DNA of 64,000 nt from the NCBI GenBank assembly GCA_014773175.1, contig VXCM01001407.1, positions 1 through 64,000 of the forward strand, written 5' to 3'. Shown one piece after another: positions 42,445-64,000 of this stretch. The DNA comes from Lucifuga dentata. Taxonomy: Eukaryota > Chordata > Actinopteri > Ophidiiformes > Bythitidae. The translations under genes were made by a program, and so were the position numbers. Each line of letters begins with the position of its first letter. The first letter of the stretch is position 1. The notes beneath the pieces are model-generated. The model did not search any database, was not told the origin of the DNA, and worked only from the letters and a program-made list of their open reading frames with translations.

Positions 42445-42540
42445 GTCTTGTTTTTGTAATATGTACTAGGGTTGGCACAAGGATTCAAACCCTTGACCTT
42501 CTTGTGGCAAGGCTACAGTATGAACCACAACAGTAGTTTT
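42445..42540 (-). mobile_element. Antisense fragment of a tRNA-like SINE head
   Basis: On the plus strand GATTCAAACCCTTGACCTTC and the following 'TTGTGGCAAGGCTACAG...AACCAC' are the reverse complement of a box B and upstream stretch similar to the SINE at 50.7 kb. Only the head is seen. Confidence 0.4.
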
Positions 42541-42588
42541 TAAAATTCTCCAGATCCCAAATTGCACAAATTGATAGTCAGTCATGGG

Positions 42589-42721
42589 ATAAATGTAAGT
42601 TTTTTTTGTTTGTTTGTTTTTTTTTTTCTTCCCATTGAGTTAGGGCATTACATTNATAAATGTAAGTTTTTTTTGTTTGTTTGTTTTTTTTTTTCTTCCC
42701 ATTGAGTTAGGGCATTACATT
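42589..42721. repeat. Exact 66-bp tandem duplicate split by N (assembly artefact)
   Basis: 42589-42654 and 42656-42721 are identical, including T-run lengths; N at 42655. Confidence 0.93.
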
Positions 42722-42814
42722 TGAAAAAAACTGGCAAAAATAAGGGGGAAAAAAAAAACCCTCTTTCCCAATCGTAATAAATCTGAAAAAAAAAAAAAAA
42801 AAAAAAATACTGGA

Positions 42815-42930
42815 TACACACCAAAAATTAATGGGTTCTTCCCTGGTATAGCCACACACTTCTGTCAAGTTTTGGTTCATAACTTTTTGAGTAACAAACA
42901 CACAAAAAAGCAAAAAACCAATATAAATCC
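42815..42930 (+). repeat. Same repeat family, copy 2 (partial)
   Basis: AATGGGTTCTTCCCTGGTAT, TCTGTCAAGTTTTGGTTCAT and AACTTTTTGAGTAACAAAC correspond to the core of the 33.56-kb copy; the ATAACCTCC end is missing. Confidence 0.45.
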
Positions 42931-44279
42931 AGACTATATGAACCCTGAATTCAGATATGTAAAAATGGCTCCTCTGTGCAGGGGATATACTGTATTTGTG
43001 CTCGTCATGTGGCTGGACGGTGACAGCAACCACATTCCCTCCTGACGTTGGCCTACAGAAGCAGCTGTGCCAGAACACAGGTAACAGTGCAGCAATTCCA
43101 CAAATGAACGAGCTAAGATTCTTATACAACTATAAATGTATTTTCAACTAGTGTATCTTTAAGCCTAATGTCATAAGACCTGCTTGCGAGATCTTTTGAG
43201 AAAATTCTCTGAGAATATTCTGTCAAGAGTGGAATTTTAGACCAAGCCATGAATCTCTCCACAGAAAGTCTCAGGAGCTTTTCAAACAGAATGACAGAAT
43301 TATATCTGCAGAAAGACAGAAAGATGGACTGTGCAGATGTACCGACAGCAGCCGTTTCTCTTGCTGCTGCAGTTTTCCAGCTGCAACAGCATGCGATTCA
43401 AACATGAGACATCAGTTTCTGAGATCTAAATCAAAACAGACTGAAGAGCACCTATGATGCCACTGATTGATTTGCATGTAGATAGCAGCATCTAGCTGTA
43501 AATTTAAACAAGAATGACTCTCCTGTGTCTATAATAAGATTCTGGAACTGAGAGAGTGGCTGCACAATCCTTTCATCAACAAAACTTTTCTAGATCAGGA
43601 TCTGCATCATAACACATAGTAATAGAGAATTACACTGATTGGATGATGACAGACATGATTTTTGGAGAATATCTACATGCTATCGTAGCACATTACGCCT
43701 TAGTAAAGATTGATTTCTGCAAATTTTCAAGTTTGTCAGACTCAGTTTCTCATGTTTTCAGAAAAAACAATGAAATGAAATTTTGTAAGATTGCTCAGAG
43801 TTGATGTGCAGATACAGTATCATCTAAATTTGGCAGCAGTTGCACAATGCATCCAAGAGTAATGGCAGTGCATGTCAAAACCTACAAGAATGACTTTTTT
43901 TTTTTTTTTTTTTTNTTTTTTTTTTTTTTTTTTTGGCTCATCCAAATATGTTAAGGAGCCAAATCAAACGAAAAAAGTTTTGTAAAAATTAAATTAAAAA
44001 TGACAAGAATTCTGTTTAGGTGGAATTGACTGTGGTCTATACTGATAAAATACTTATTATTTTATTTTTTTTTAATAAATTTTCAATAAACCAACCAACC
44101 AAGACACCTAACAAAGACAGTAACGAAAAAAAAAAAAAANCACCCCCACCCTTCTCCACACACACTTCAACACCAGCCAGACCATTCATAGTTGTGTCTT
44201 TACGTCAATAGCAGGTACAGTATCAAAAGTAAACACAATTCAGAGTGTGATTATATATACCGGTAGTTCAGTTCAGGAA

Positions 44280-44830
44280 ATAGCTTTTTACTCCTTGAGG
44301 CCTTGAGGCAAAAGAGGACCCCAAATCTGATTAAAGTGTGCCATGAAACCTGTCTTTATATAACGTATCCTTTCTAGGTATAAAAAAGAAACAATATCAT
44401 TTAGCCATTGTTTAAAAACTGGTGAAAAGGGAGATTTCCATTCCTTTAAAATGACGTTGCCACAGCCATAGCAAAGGACCATGCTTGCAGTTCAGTATGT
44501 GAGAACATTCTTGTAGCTTCAGAGCATCTAAACAAAGCCAACTGTTCATCAGAAATAATGACCTTTTCATATGTCTTAGACATGAAACTAAAAACATCCT
44601 CCCAGTATTTGACTATAGGGTACTGTAAGAAAAGATGTACAAGTGTGCCTTTTTATGTCTGCATCTGTCACACAGTGGTGAGGTAGATGGAATATTCTAT
44701 GCAGTTTAATTTTGAAGTAGTGCAGCCGATGTAGAACTTTGAATTGAACAAGCTGAATTCTTGTATTAATAGAACATGTATATATCTGCTGCAATGCTTC
44801 TTCCTGTCTCATCTGTTCCACTCTGATTGA
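44280..44830 (-). pseudogene. L1/Tx1-like LINE ORF2 C-terminal relic
   Basis: On the minus strand three adjoining frames give RIQLVQFKVLHRLHYFKIKL, then FLTVPYSQILGGCF, then MNSWLCLDALKL and KRHFKGMEISLF. That order (VQFKVLHRLHY... C..C zinc knuckle ...W) is the zf-RVT end of L1-group retrotransposons. Frameshifts separate the pieces, and the zinc-knuckle cysteines are partly lost (HCVTDADIKRHTC). Confidence 0.65.
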
Positions 44831-44864
44831 GTTCTAAAATACTTTTTAAAATTTATTTTTTGTG

Positions 44865-45035
44865 CCTCATAGTTTAAGAGTTACACACCAAAATGTATCC
44901 ACACTAAAAACTAATAAGCTCTTCTCTGAACCATATTCTAATGTGAATGCAGTTTTTGAGATGTTCTGCAAACAAAGAAAAACAAAAGGAAAAATGCAAC
45001 TCATGCAAATCATAACCTCCTTAGTGGATATCGTG
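44865..45035 (+). repeat. Same repeat family, copy 3 (diverged)
   Basis: AATAAGCTCTTCTCTGAACC, a TTTTTGAGATGTTCTGC block, AAACAAAGAAAAACAAAAGG and finally ATAACCTCCTTAGTGGAT follow the same order as the copy at 33.56 kb. Confidence 0.45.
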
Positions 45036-46129
45036 ATTTCAGAGAAGAAATAAAACAGCGATTAAAGCGTGGTAAAACAGCAAAGAGTGGAGAGTCAACC
45101 TGTGTGCAAAGTGATCAGATATCAGCGGTGATGAGGTTAAAGAAGCGTCTCCTGTGTTCCACCATTCAGATAAGTTGCTTAGTTTAATATTGCCTGACTT
45201 AATCATTGATTCCAGGACCAGAAATCTCTCAGATTCAATTAAAACATATCTCAGAACATGTTTGACATCTTAACTGAGATTTATACTAATGAGCTCATTT
45301 GTCATCCAGGCAAGTTTTTCTGCAAAACCCTGCCAGACAAGTTATCTGCCAAACAAAAGAAGCCAACATATATCAAAATCCACTTCTGTTTCTCAGACAT
45401 AATATTCAAAACATGTCCTTACAAAAATCTGAGTTGAGCATAAACAATCACCATAGCTCAGAACATACGCCTGTCTTTCTTTCAGCATGTAAATGAATAC
45501 ACCAGTGAAAATGATGTCTGCAGCATATGAACTCACCGGTTGAACATATGAGCCCAGTACCTGATTCTGCTCCTCATACACAAACCAAGAGATATTTGCT
45601 TCAGGTGGAGGTTGAAATGCATCATTGTGACCCAAACTGTCTGCAAAAAGTTACTATTTGGCCATACTGCAGGCATAATTCAGCTGTAATTCTGTAATCA
45701 GGTTTATCTGATCCCACAGGTTAATCAATGCATTCTTTCACTCAATGAAAGATGATTATTAATTTGCATGTTTTATACACTATGTACTGTACTGCACAGG
45801 CCTGAGCTGAATTCATTCTTACACTAAATGCCAGTTAGATGGTTTGTTTGATGCCACAATCATGTCACATGATCAGAGAAGCTGCAGGGGAAACTGCGTG
45901 CTAAGATATGATCAAAAAATGCTGATTTTGGCTCAGAAGTGTGAAGTTTGTTATTATTATTATTATTATTTTTTTTTACATGCACTCTTCTATTTGTTTA
46001 ATGTCATGTTTTGTTTGATACTTTTGCCTGATTAAATGTTGTTTTCTGCACTTGAGACCTTCTTACTGGATCATCGTTGCTGCATCATATCTCCCTTTTT
46101 GTTACATCTTCGTGTGTTTGTGATTTGCC

Positions 46130-46355
46130 TGCTTTTACACACCTCACAGTTCAAGGAGAAGTAATCTCTCTCTGACATGCTTCTTCTGAGACTTCTTCCA
46201 TTTTTTTTTTTTTCTTATATGGTAAGGTTTCCTCTGGGAATTTGTCCTTGTTGTTATTAAAGAGGGCTGGGTCGAGAAAGAACCAACGATGTGTGGGCCT
46301 GTAAAGCCCTTTGAGACATTGTATGTGATATTAGGTTATATAAATAATCCTAATA
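46130..46355 (-). repeat. Teleost interspersed repeat, copy 2 (opposite orientation)
   Basis: GGGCCTGTAAAGCCCTTTGA, then TATATAAATA, is the reverse complement of the head of the repeat at 774. Left of it are degraded remnants of the body (AAGGTTTCCTCTGGGA). Confidence 0.55.
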
Positions 46356-47947
46356 TGTGGTTGATAAAAAACTATATCTGTATAGTTGCTTTTAGTTGCT
46401 GTCTGTTAGTTTGTGTATTAAACAGCCTCTTTAATTGTTTTAAATTTTGGAATAACAACAGATTCCAATCCTGAGTGGAAGTTTTGTGATTGGGACCTGC
46501 AGACTGCAGCTTCAAGCCACACGTACTACTTACATTGATGAGTGCATTTTTACATATTTTGATCATCTGGTGCATTCACAACTGAATTTTGTTATTTATT
46601 GTTTCTTGCATTCTTCCATTAGAAATCAAAGACTATGGTGCCACCTAGTGACCTAATGGTTCATTTCACCAAGTGCACAAATAAGAGAGGATGGTGTCGT
46701 GTTTTCACTTACACTTTATGACCAAATGATTAATACAATGAAAGACTAAATGGCCACTGTTCTCCTTCAATCATAAGTTCATCATATGAATTACTATTAT
46801 CCTCATTAACATGATGCATGTGTGGTTTTTATAATGCAGCTTATTTGGCATTAATGGAGGAAAGCTTGAGCTAATGTTCAGCATACTGCAGAGTGTGAAA
46901 GTGAGAGCAGAAAGATGACTCGCAGATAGTCTTGATGGCTGAAAAACAGCATTAATGTTGTTACTGGCAGTTTGACTCCTTTTCTTCAACATGTACATGA
47001 TCATATTAATAAAGTTACAGGGAGAGAGTGAGGTAGAGAGACAAAGTCCTCCTCTTGATAAACTGAGGCTTTGACTTTCAGTTTGGCAGAGAAATGCACC
47101 ACTTATTTCATCATTTTCTATTCATGTTAGGTTTAATGTAAACGATGCATATGCCTTTACTGGACATGTTTTACATTCTCTGTATCATCAAGTGGATATG
47201 AAGGGATGTGGACAGAGTGCCACCCCGTCAACCTTTATTCCAATGTATTTTCAGACTTCTTCAGACTTTGTAAAGAGCCTCAAGCACACAACTGAAAATT
47301 GCATTTCATGGTCATTCGCTGCAGATTGCCGCTTTGCTTCCCTCTTGTGGATAAACTCAGACTGGTCATCCCGCATTTGGTAAATTTTGATAACTTTACC
47401 TTATCAAAAGGCCACCTAGTGAAAGTGTAACTGCCTCAAACAACAAAGATTTTAGTTTTATTGTTGTCTTTCACAGTAAAAGACACTCGAGCTCATACGG
47501 ATATATATTTATTGGTCAAATAAATCAAAATGCATTATTGTGGTTAATACATGTTCTTTATTATTACCAGCCTTAAACAATGATTCCTAATGTAAGATAT
47601 GACATATTTTCAAAAGCGCAGAACTGTTTTGTGCCCTCCTGTAACCCTGTGATTTTTATTTTCGCCTTGTATACTCTTTGCCATGAAACATCTGTATTTA
47701 TTATATATTTATTTGTAAGATTTATGTTCTAGTGAATTTCTTTTAACTTTTTTCATTGGTTGTTTTTGTATGAGAGCTACAGTGAAACCACAAAAACACA
47801 TCAGTAATGTCAGTACACTTAATTATTATTGTTATATATTTGATAGTTTTGTTCAGGTGATTCTGTGGTAAAACAGAGTTGGGAATTTCTTACAATGCTT
47901 ATATTATTACTTTAATGTCCAATTTCTTTTTAAGGGTAACGTAAAAC

Positions 47948-47956
<9 letters not shown>

Positions 47957-47990
<34 letters not shown>
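47957..47990. repeat. (TA)n(CA)n microsatellite
   Basis: TA units followed by about 13 CA units, 500 bp upstream of the anp32a promoter. Confidence 0.95.
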
Positions 47991-48474
47991 ATGAAGAACA
48001 TGAGAGAATTTGGTAATGTCCACAGATTTTATGGTTGGTTTATTTAGGTTCATGTATAATTTTATTTTAATGATTTCATTCATGTTTTTTTTTTCTTTTG
48101 TATGTGGTTGCTGGACTTTATTAGAAATATAATAAAAGGGCTCAGGTCATATTCACAGGTTTAATACTTGGCTATGTTTGTGTGTAATTTCTTTTTTCAA
48201 ATGCTGCACTGTAACTTCAGTAAAAACAAAAAGGGGATTTAATAATGTTTATTGTCTTAATTTGTGATGCTCTTGATTTGTTTTTGTTTTTTTAAAATCG
48301 TGATACTGGGACGTCACTTAAAAACATAATGTGTATGTCCATATGTTTATTAATGACAGTTATACAGTAAGAAGCGTCTGCCATCATTATTAAATATTAA
48401 TTATCATATTATCCATGTAAACTTCAGTTAACAACCAAAAACCGACAACAAAACCCCACCCAGTTTTAAAGCCG

Positions 48475-48682
48475 CGCGCTGATTGGTTCGCGTATCTGTA
48501 AATCCGTTCCCTCTTTATTCGGCGCCTGCCATTGGTCGGCAGTGACGACAATCCCCAAACGTCCTCCCGCCCACCGAGGGGATCAAGTTTGAATGAACAA
48601 CAGCAGTCTGTTCAAGAGGTGCTAGTTGCATTTGCAGTAATTATTAAAAGTGTGTATCATATCCAGGCTGCGCTGATCCAGG
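48475..48682 (+). promoter_or_regulatory. anp32a: anp32a promoter and 5' leader
   Basis: Local CpG density rises sharply against the AT-rich surroundings. Two inverted CCAAT boxes (ATTGG at 48482 and 48531), an E2F-like TTCGGCGCC at 48518-48526 and a GC box CCCGCCC at 48566-48572 precede the start codon. No convincing TATA box is placed. The transcription start probably lies at about 48580-48640 and cannot be fixed from sequence. If it is upstream of 48593, the leader carries a short upstream reading frame (48593-48625). Confidence 0.7.
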
Positions 48683-52619
<3,937 letters not shown>

Positions 52620-53800
52620 GAGTCCTCATAAAGCTACATTTGTTGTGAAATGACCGTTTTAAACTTGTATCTCCCAGTCACTTCCCAACAATCTTGTGTA
52701 TTTTTCCCCCCCGTTTCATATTACAGGAGTGTTTTTTTTGTTATTGGCCAGTCAGGTAGGGGGGCGTCTGGGGAAATAAGTAAAATTTATGTACCTTCGA
52801 TGCTCCCATATTCCAGTCTTTTCTGTCCACATGCAACTGCTTTGTGGACATGTTTTGTAATATCAAATAATAGCTAAGATAACCTTTTTAAAATTTGTGT
52901 TTTCTCACCGTGTATGCGACCAGTTTCTGATGACTGTTTTAAGACACCCTCCCCCCGAAAAGAAAGGAATAAAAATTTAGAGTGCATGTCTAATACATTT
53001 TAAAGTCAACTACTGGATTTCATGTATGAGTGTCCTTTTCTTGTCTTAAAATTATTTTTGCATTGTACTTTTTTTTTTTTTTANTTTTTTTTTTTTTTAT
53101 GTAAGTTATGTGTTTGTAGTGTCACCAGTATGCCAATGTTCTCTGCTGTCCTGGTGTGAAACCTGTCTGAACGTGCAGTGTGACCCCTCGCAGGGCATAT
53201 TTTTAAATCATAGCAACAAAATGTCTGCCCTCGTCAAAGCCGCTCCTCCTCCTCAAACCCTCAGCTTTGATAGTTCGGAAATTACGTGTTCTTGTAAATA
53301 ATGACCAAATCTATTTTTTTGTATTCTCTTTGACGGTGGCAGACATTGAACAGACAACTGAAGTGAAACTCTGAATTGTTATAAGATATTAAATATGTAT
53401 GCTGCTTTATCTAAAATACGCAGTGTGAAATTTCTTGAATTTGAACATACTTTGTATGCATCATCTTTACATCAACATGAGAATTCATTATTGCTTTTCT
53501 TTTTTTTCATGTTCTTTTCTGTGACACACAGGCGGCAATGTTTGAATTTGTGGTGGTAGTGTAGAGAAGTCCTAGATATAAATGGAAGTTATAACCGCAG
53601 TTATGTGCATTGGAAATTTATTGATTCAAAGTGTGGCTCTGGAAAACGGTATTTGGACTTTGTTTTCACTGATATCATGTAATGGTCAAATTGGCCTACC
53701 TCAGTGATTTTCACTCAATGTTAAATCCACTGTCATCAGCCAAATTCTGTTTTTCTTCCCATTCACTTCAATAAATCCCTTTTATATATATTTTGAAGTT
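52620..53800 (+). other. anp32a: anp32a 3' untranslated region with two candidate poly(A) signals
   Basis: Non-coding DNA follows the stop. A canonical AATAAA lies at 52968-52973, about 350 nt past the stop, and is the likelier end. A second lies at 53770-53775 and could give a longer message. A T-tract with a single N at 53084 lies between them. Confidence 0.6.
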
Positions 53801-55970
53801 TGTGGTCCTTGCGCAACATGGTAAAGTAAAAAGAATTATACAGAATAACAACTTCAATTTGACACATTACTTTCATTTTTTTTCCCTTCCAAATGGAAAA
53901 CTGCTGCTTTAGGTGACACCTTTCATGGTAGGTAAGACCTACAGTGCTGCTAAAGACAAACAGTTCATTTCTAAAAGAAGTATGTTAAGCTGGGGTTTAC
54001 TTGTTATTCACAAAGTTAATCACAGTGTCAAAGAAATCTGAGGGAATCGCCATGACAACAGTAGTTTTGTCCAAACTTAGTATGCCAAAAATGTAATCCA
54101 ACATTTGTATGAAGTGACAGCTTTGGTCATATTAAAAGAATATTAGGCATTTCTAACTAACTTAACACTTATTTCTCCAGAATAATAAAGTGGCTGATAT
54201 TAACTACAGTCTCTGTCCCTACAGCAAACAGCTGGACACAACAACTCCAGCTGTGACTCCAACTGTTTTTCCATTACAGCTGATCGGTCTTTTGGCTATT
54301 TGCCACAAGCCCATTAATACTTTCACTTTTCCTGCATGTGTCATATTTAACGTTGGTTCAAGTCGATATTTAAAGGTCCAGCATCTCTATAAACCTTTAG
54401 ACCTTTTTGTCCTGGTTTGACGTGATCAGGACTGACTTGTATCCTTCATTCATTAACATACTCGGGGTACGAATTCCATCACAGCTATGCGTGCATGAAG
54501 TGACCCATCTTTTTCCTTCTCTCAGAGATCAGTAATAAGGCGAAGCTGACTGTGATTGGATTAAAACAACACACAAGGTCATTCCAGATCCTTTTTGGTG
54601 ATCCAGTTCCCACTTTTTTTGAAATGTAAGACTCTAGGAAAATTCTCGGATAGTAAATTGAAGTAGGTGTGGATGAACTCTTATTTTCTACAAAAAACAA
54701 CAACAACAAAAAAAAATTACATATCTATTTCTTAATAGTAGCAATATTCTTACCTTAAACATAAAAGGATGGTTAATATTACATTTTGCTGCACTGTTAG
54801 GAATAGGAATGAATATATTATACCTTATTTAGAGTTATTTCAATGCAGGTTAGGAACTATTACCCTTTAAGGTACAGTTTCTATCAAATCTCGCATCATT
54901 TCAACTGAAAACACTATTAAGCAAAATCTGTCAAGCACCACAGTCATTACCTGCGCAGCCACGTCATACCTTAGGATAAACAAATATTAGCTAAAAAGAT
55001 AAAATGTGACAAATAAATAAAAGCAAATACCCCACCTCCTACCCCCAAAAAATAATTTTAAGTGCCCAGAGAGAGTTGAGTAGTCAGTCCTCTAGCTCTG
55101 GATCCAAGTCTCCCACACCTCTTTCTCATTTTACATAAAGAATAAAATCATTTGAAGGAACTACCCACTCCATGGAGAAAAGACTACATTTGGGTAGCAC
55201 ATGTAAGTCTTGCAAAGTAATTTTATAACCCACAATATTTGTAAATGAGGGGAAAAAAGTTACAAGCAGCTCTGTGGAAAAAAAACTGTGATCCATGTCT
55301 GCAGAAGTGCTTCTCGTCTGTCAGGTGCAAACATGGCAGCCATTTGGAGAAGATGCAACAGCCTGTTTCTGCAGCATGTCTAAGGCCTCTAAAGGAAGAA
55401 AAACAGTAGCTGGTGATGTTTCCCTATCTTCCAATTTTGCCTCAGCAAAAACAATAAGAAGCCAAGTGCGAGGCGACTTGATAGGTGTTGGCAGATGAAC
55501 ATAGGGGCTTTTTTGGGTGATGATCAAGGCATTGCCACACGGGTGAGTGGGTAGGCATGGTGGCAGAGATTGAGACAAACACTTGGAGGTCTGCTTGCTT
55601 CAGGACAGACCTAAAATATGATCATTTCATATCATAAAACTGGAGAGTGTAATAGATTGAAGAATACTAATTTATAAAAACATAAATAATAAAATTAACT
55701 GGATCTCAGCTTCCTTATCAATTTTGAGGCAATCCATGAAAACCGCCTATCTCCATTACTTAACATAACTGTAAATATTACAATAATGCATTAATTTGCA
55801 CAGTTATAACATTATCCAACAGTTACCAATATTATCGTGCGCACCATCTGGGGTGGCAGGGAAGAAGTTATGATATAGTATAATATGTCAGAAAAAAGGG
55901 GCTCAGAGACTTGTTGGAGGTCAGTGCCAGGGGCAAAGGAGTCGCCTCGCCAGTCCAGGAGGCTAAGAGG
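53801..55970. other. Intergenic gap between convergent anp32a and coro2b, including the coro2b 3' UTR
   Basis: No further coding exon is recognised. The part adjoining 55970 must include the coro2b 3' UTR, but I found no minus-strand AATAAA (TTTATT on +) between 54.0 and 55.97 kb, so the transcript end is not placed. Open frames at 55295-55578 on both strands match nothing I know and are most simply UTR. Confidence 0.5.
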
Positions 55971-62299
<6,329 letters not shown>

Positions 62300-63594
62300 C
62301 TGAAAAAGCAAAACATAAACATATTTTATATTTACTATTTTCTTTTTTAGGATACATAAAATGCAAGTAAAAGAAATGAAAAAAACAATAACATACAGTA
62401 GTTTTTGAATACTGTATTTTCTTGTAACATAAATGATAGGTTAGGCTAGAACAGAATAGAATAGAATAGAATAGGTATCAAGATGAACTTGTCATTTGAT
62501 ATCAATAATGAATTATCTGTGTTAATCATTAATGCGGGAACACAATTACTCATAGCTTTAATTGAAATGAACACAAATCACCTAATTTAATATAGTGAAT
62601 ACATGGTTAAAAAGTTCAGTCACATCTGTACATGTAAATTGACATCTGAGTCAAACGATTATTGTTGCAGTAATCTATAGTGTCCACAGTGGGGCACTGG
62701 CCCATAACAACACAAAAATGGCAGAAATCTGTTAATGTCGGTCATGATGCTATAAATGTTTGATGTCTTCTTAGTTCACTGACCTCATTTTTATTTCCTC
62801 AGAGATTTAAGAAGCTTCAGGTCATGCCTCTGTGTTTGTGTGAATGTGTGTGAGTACATCCATTATCCTCACTGAACCTTATAGATTCCCTCTAGATGTA
62901 TTTTCAATTATTTTCAAATTAAACGAATAGTTATTTGATTGTTTTTTCCAGTAAAGTCCTGAAAATGGTTTGGAAGCATCTCTGCACTTTTTTCCTCAAA
63001 GCTAGTGCATAAATACATGAAGAGGCAACCTGGAAATTCTCCTCATACTCACACCTTCCACTGAAGATAATGCACTGATATAATTGTAATACTACTTGTG
63101 TTTTGGTGATTTATTCCACAATGTTGTTTATCTAATCACAAAACATCTTCTCATCAATCTGCTTTTCACACACGTACACGCAATTATCTGCTACCCAATT
63201 TCAAATACACAGAAATTTATCTTAAATTTATCTTCTAGTTTTACCCATTTGACTGTCCACATCCTTCAGCTGCATGGCTGTCAGGAAGGAGACACCAGAC
63301 CTCTGGCCTCAGTCTCTTTCTGGAGCTCATTTCCTGTAGCTGGGGCGCAGACGAGCACGCCTGCTGACACACAGATGTACTGGCCAGGTACCAGTGGCTC
63401 CAATATGCCAGAAACACCACAGTCAGAGGCTGCAGCTTATGCTCTGTGATTGTAACCAGCACTAACTGATCTATAATTATCAACAAATCGTTATTAACGA
63501 GATCTACCACTGATGCTCTGCAGGTGCAGTATTACTACAACCCAAACTTACAGGATATTAATAAAGTTAAAAATAACAAGGAAACAAAACCAGA
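62300..63594. other. coro2b intron (upstream side) without an identified exon
   Basis: The expected N-terminal coronin exon (SWRPQYRSSKFR-like) was searched for on the minus strand and not seen. A GC-richer patch at 63250-63440 is open in several frames but matches nothing I recognise. Confidence 0.5.
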
Positions 63595-64000
63595 TTAAAG
63601 GACCATACCACCCATTTTGCATGTTTGAGCCTAATATATTAAATTTTCATACATGTTACGTTACTGACAATCATTTCCCAAAGCATACTAGAACGGTGAG
63701 TTAAAAAATTTTTTTTCCTACCTTCCAGGCCACCATTGGTTTCAGTTCATTCTGGTACGCCATTAAAATCAACTTGTTGATACTTGAAATGTTCTTGGGA
63801 TAGGTAATCCATCATCTCCAACAATGGGGAATATAGTCCCAAAAGAAGACTTGTGTTTATGGAAAAATTTAAACGACTGTGACTTCATAAGGTAAGGCAA
63901 GGCAAGTGAAACATCAAGTTTTAAGGTGGGTATATTGCTTGAATATTTGATTTTGAAAGATTAAGAGGTTTTGCAAAATATTAGGAAAGCTGAAATACAG
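63595..64000 (+). mobile_element. TTAA-flanked palindromic MITE, copy 6, cut by window end
   Basis: Starts TTAAAGGACCATACCACCCA at 63595 and carries CCTTCCAGGCCACCATTGG, as in copies 1 and 4. It is still in element sequence at 64000, where the TTAGGAAAGCTGAAATACAG block corresponds to the inner right half. Confidence 0.75.

Larger units (their letters stand above)
45040..48474. other. Upstream flank of anp32a
   Basis: No coding exon. It holds a repeat (46.13-46.36 kb), a CA microsatellite and three CTCF-like motifs (46637-46651, 47336-47350, 47410-47421). Confidence 0.5.

Noticed and set aside
42707..43129. 140-residue minus-strand frame
   Set aside because: It runs through T/A homopolymers, the artefactual duplicate and an interspersed repeat.

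Overview
The window is AT-rich vertebrate nuclear DNA, almost certainly from a teleost fish. It has split genes with GT-AG introns, many microsatellites, a tRNA-like SINE, Tc1-, hAT- and LINE-derived debris, and interspersed repeats of types common in fish. No bacterial, viral or CRISPR-like system is visible. Two protein-coding genes can be read with confidence, both in the right-hand 16 kb. Most short open frames elsewhere are chance or repeat-derived.

Layout. Positions 1-28 kb hold no recognisable host coding exon. They carry transposon remains: three + copies and three - copies across the window of a TTAA-flanked palindromic element, a nested LINE fragment near 5.4 kb, a second LINE fragment at 10.4-10.95 kb, a complete 553-bp Tc1/mariner-type inverted-repeat element at 21.9-22.5 kb, and a broken hAT/ZBED transposase at 22.9-23.4 kb. 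At 28.16-28.42 kb a CpG-bearing segment with a TCGCGAGA motif, a CCAAT box and good minus-strand splice donors looks like the promoter and non-coding first exon of a gene running left. Positions 28.5-48.4 kb are gene-poor, with repeats, a minus-strand LINE remnant at 44.3-44.8 kb and several CTCF-like motifs.

Genes. anp32a (+, start codon 48683, stop 52619) is complete in seven exons and encodes 255 residues: a leucine-rich-repeat domain followed by a long acidic tail and a KRKR signal. It has a CpG-rich, CCAAT/GC-box promoter. coro2b (-, 62299 down to 55971) has ten exons in the window. They encode the last 409 residues of a class-II coronin, from the first WD repeats to the C-terminal coiled coil; the N-terminal exon or exons (about 70 residues) lie beyond the right edge or were not found. 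The two genes are convergent (tail to tail), the arrangement known for human ANP32A and CORO2B at 15q23. They do not share a pathway; the pairing is a synteny marker.

Assembly quality matters here. Twenty single N bases sit in homopolymers or microsatellites, and at least four of them separate exact 62-66 bp duplicates. That is the signature of unmerged contig ends, so those tandem duplications should not be read as biology.
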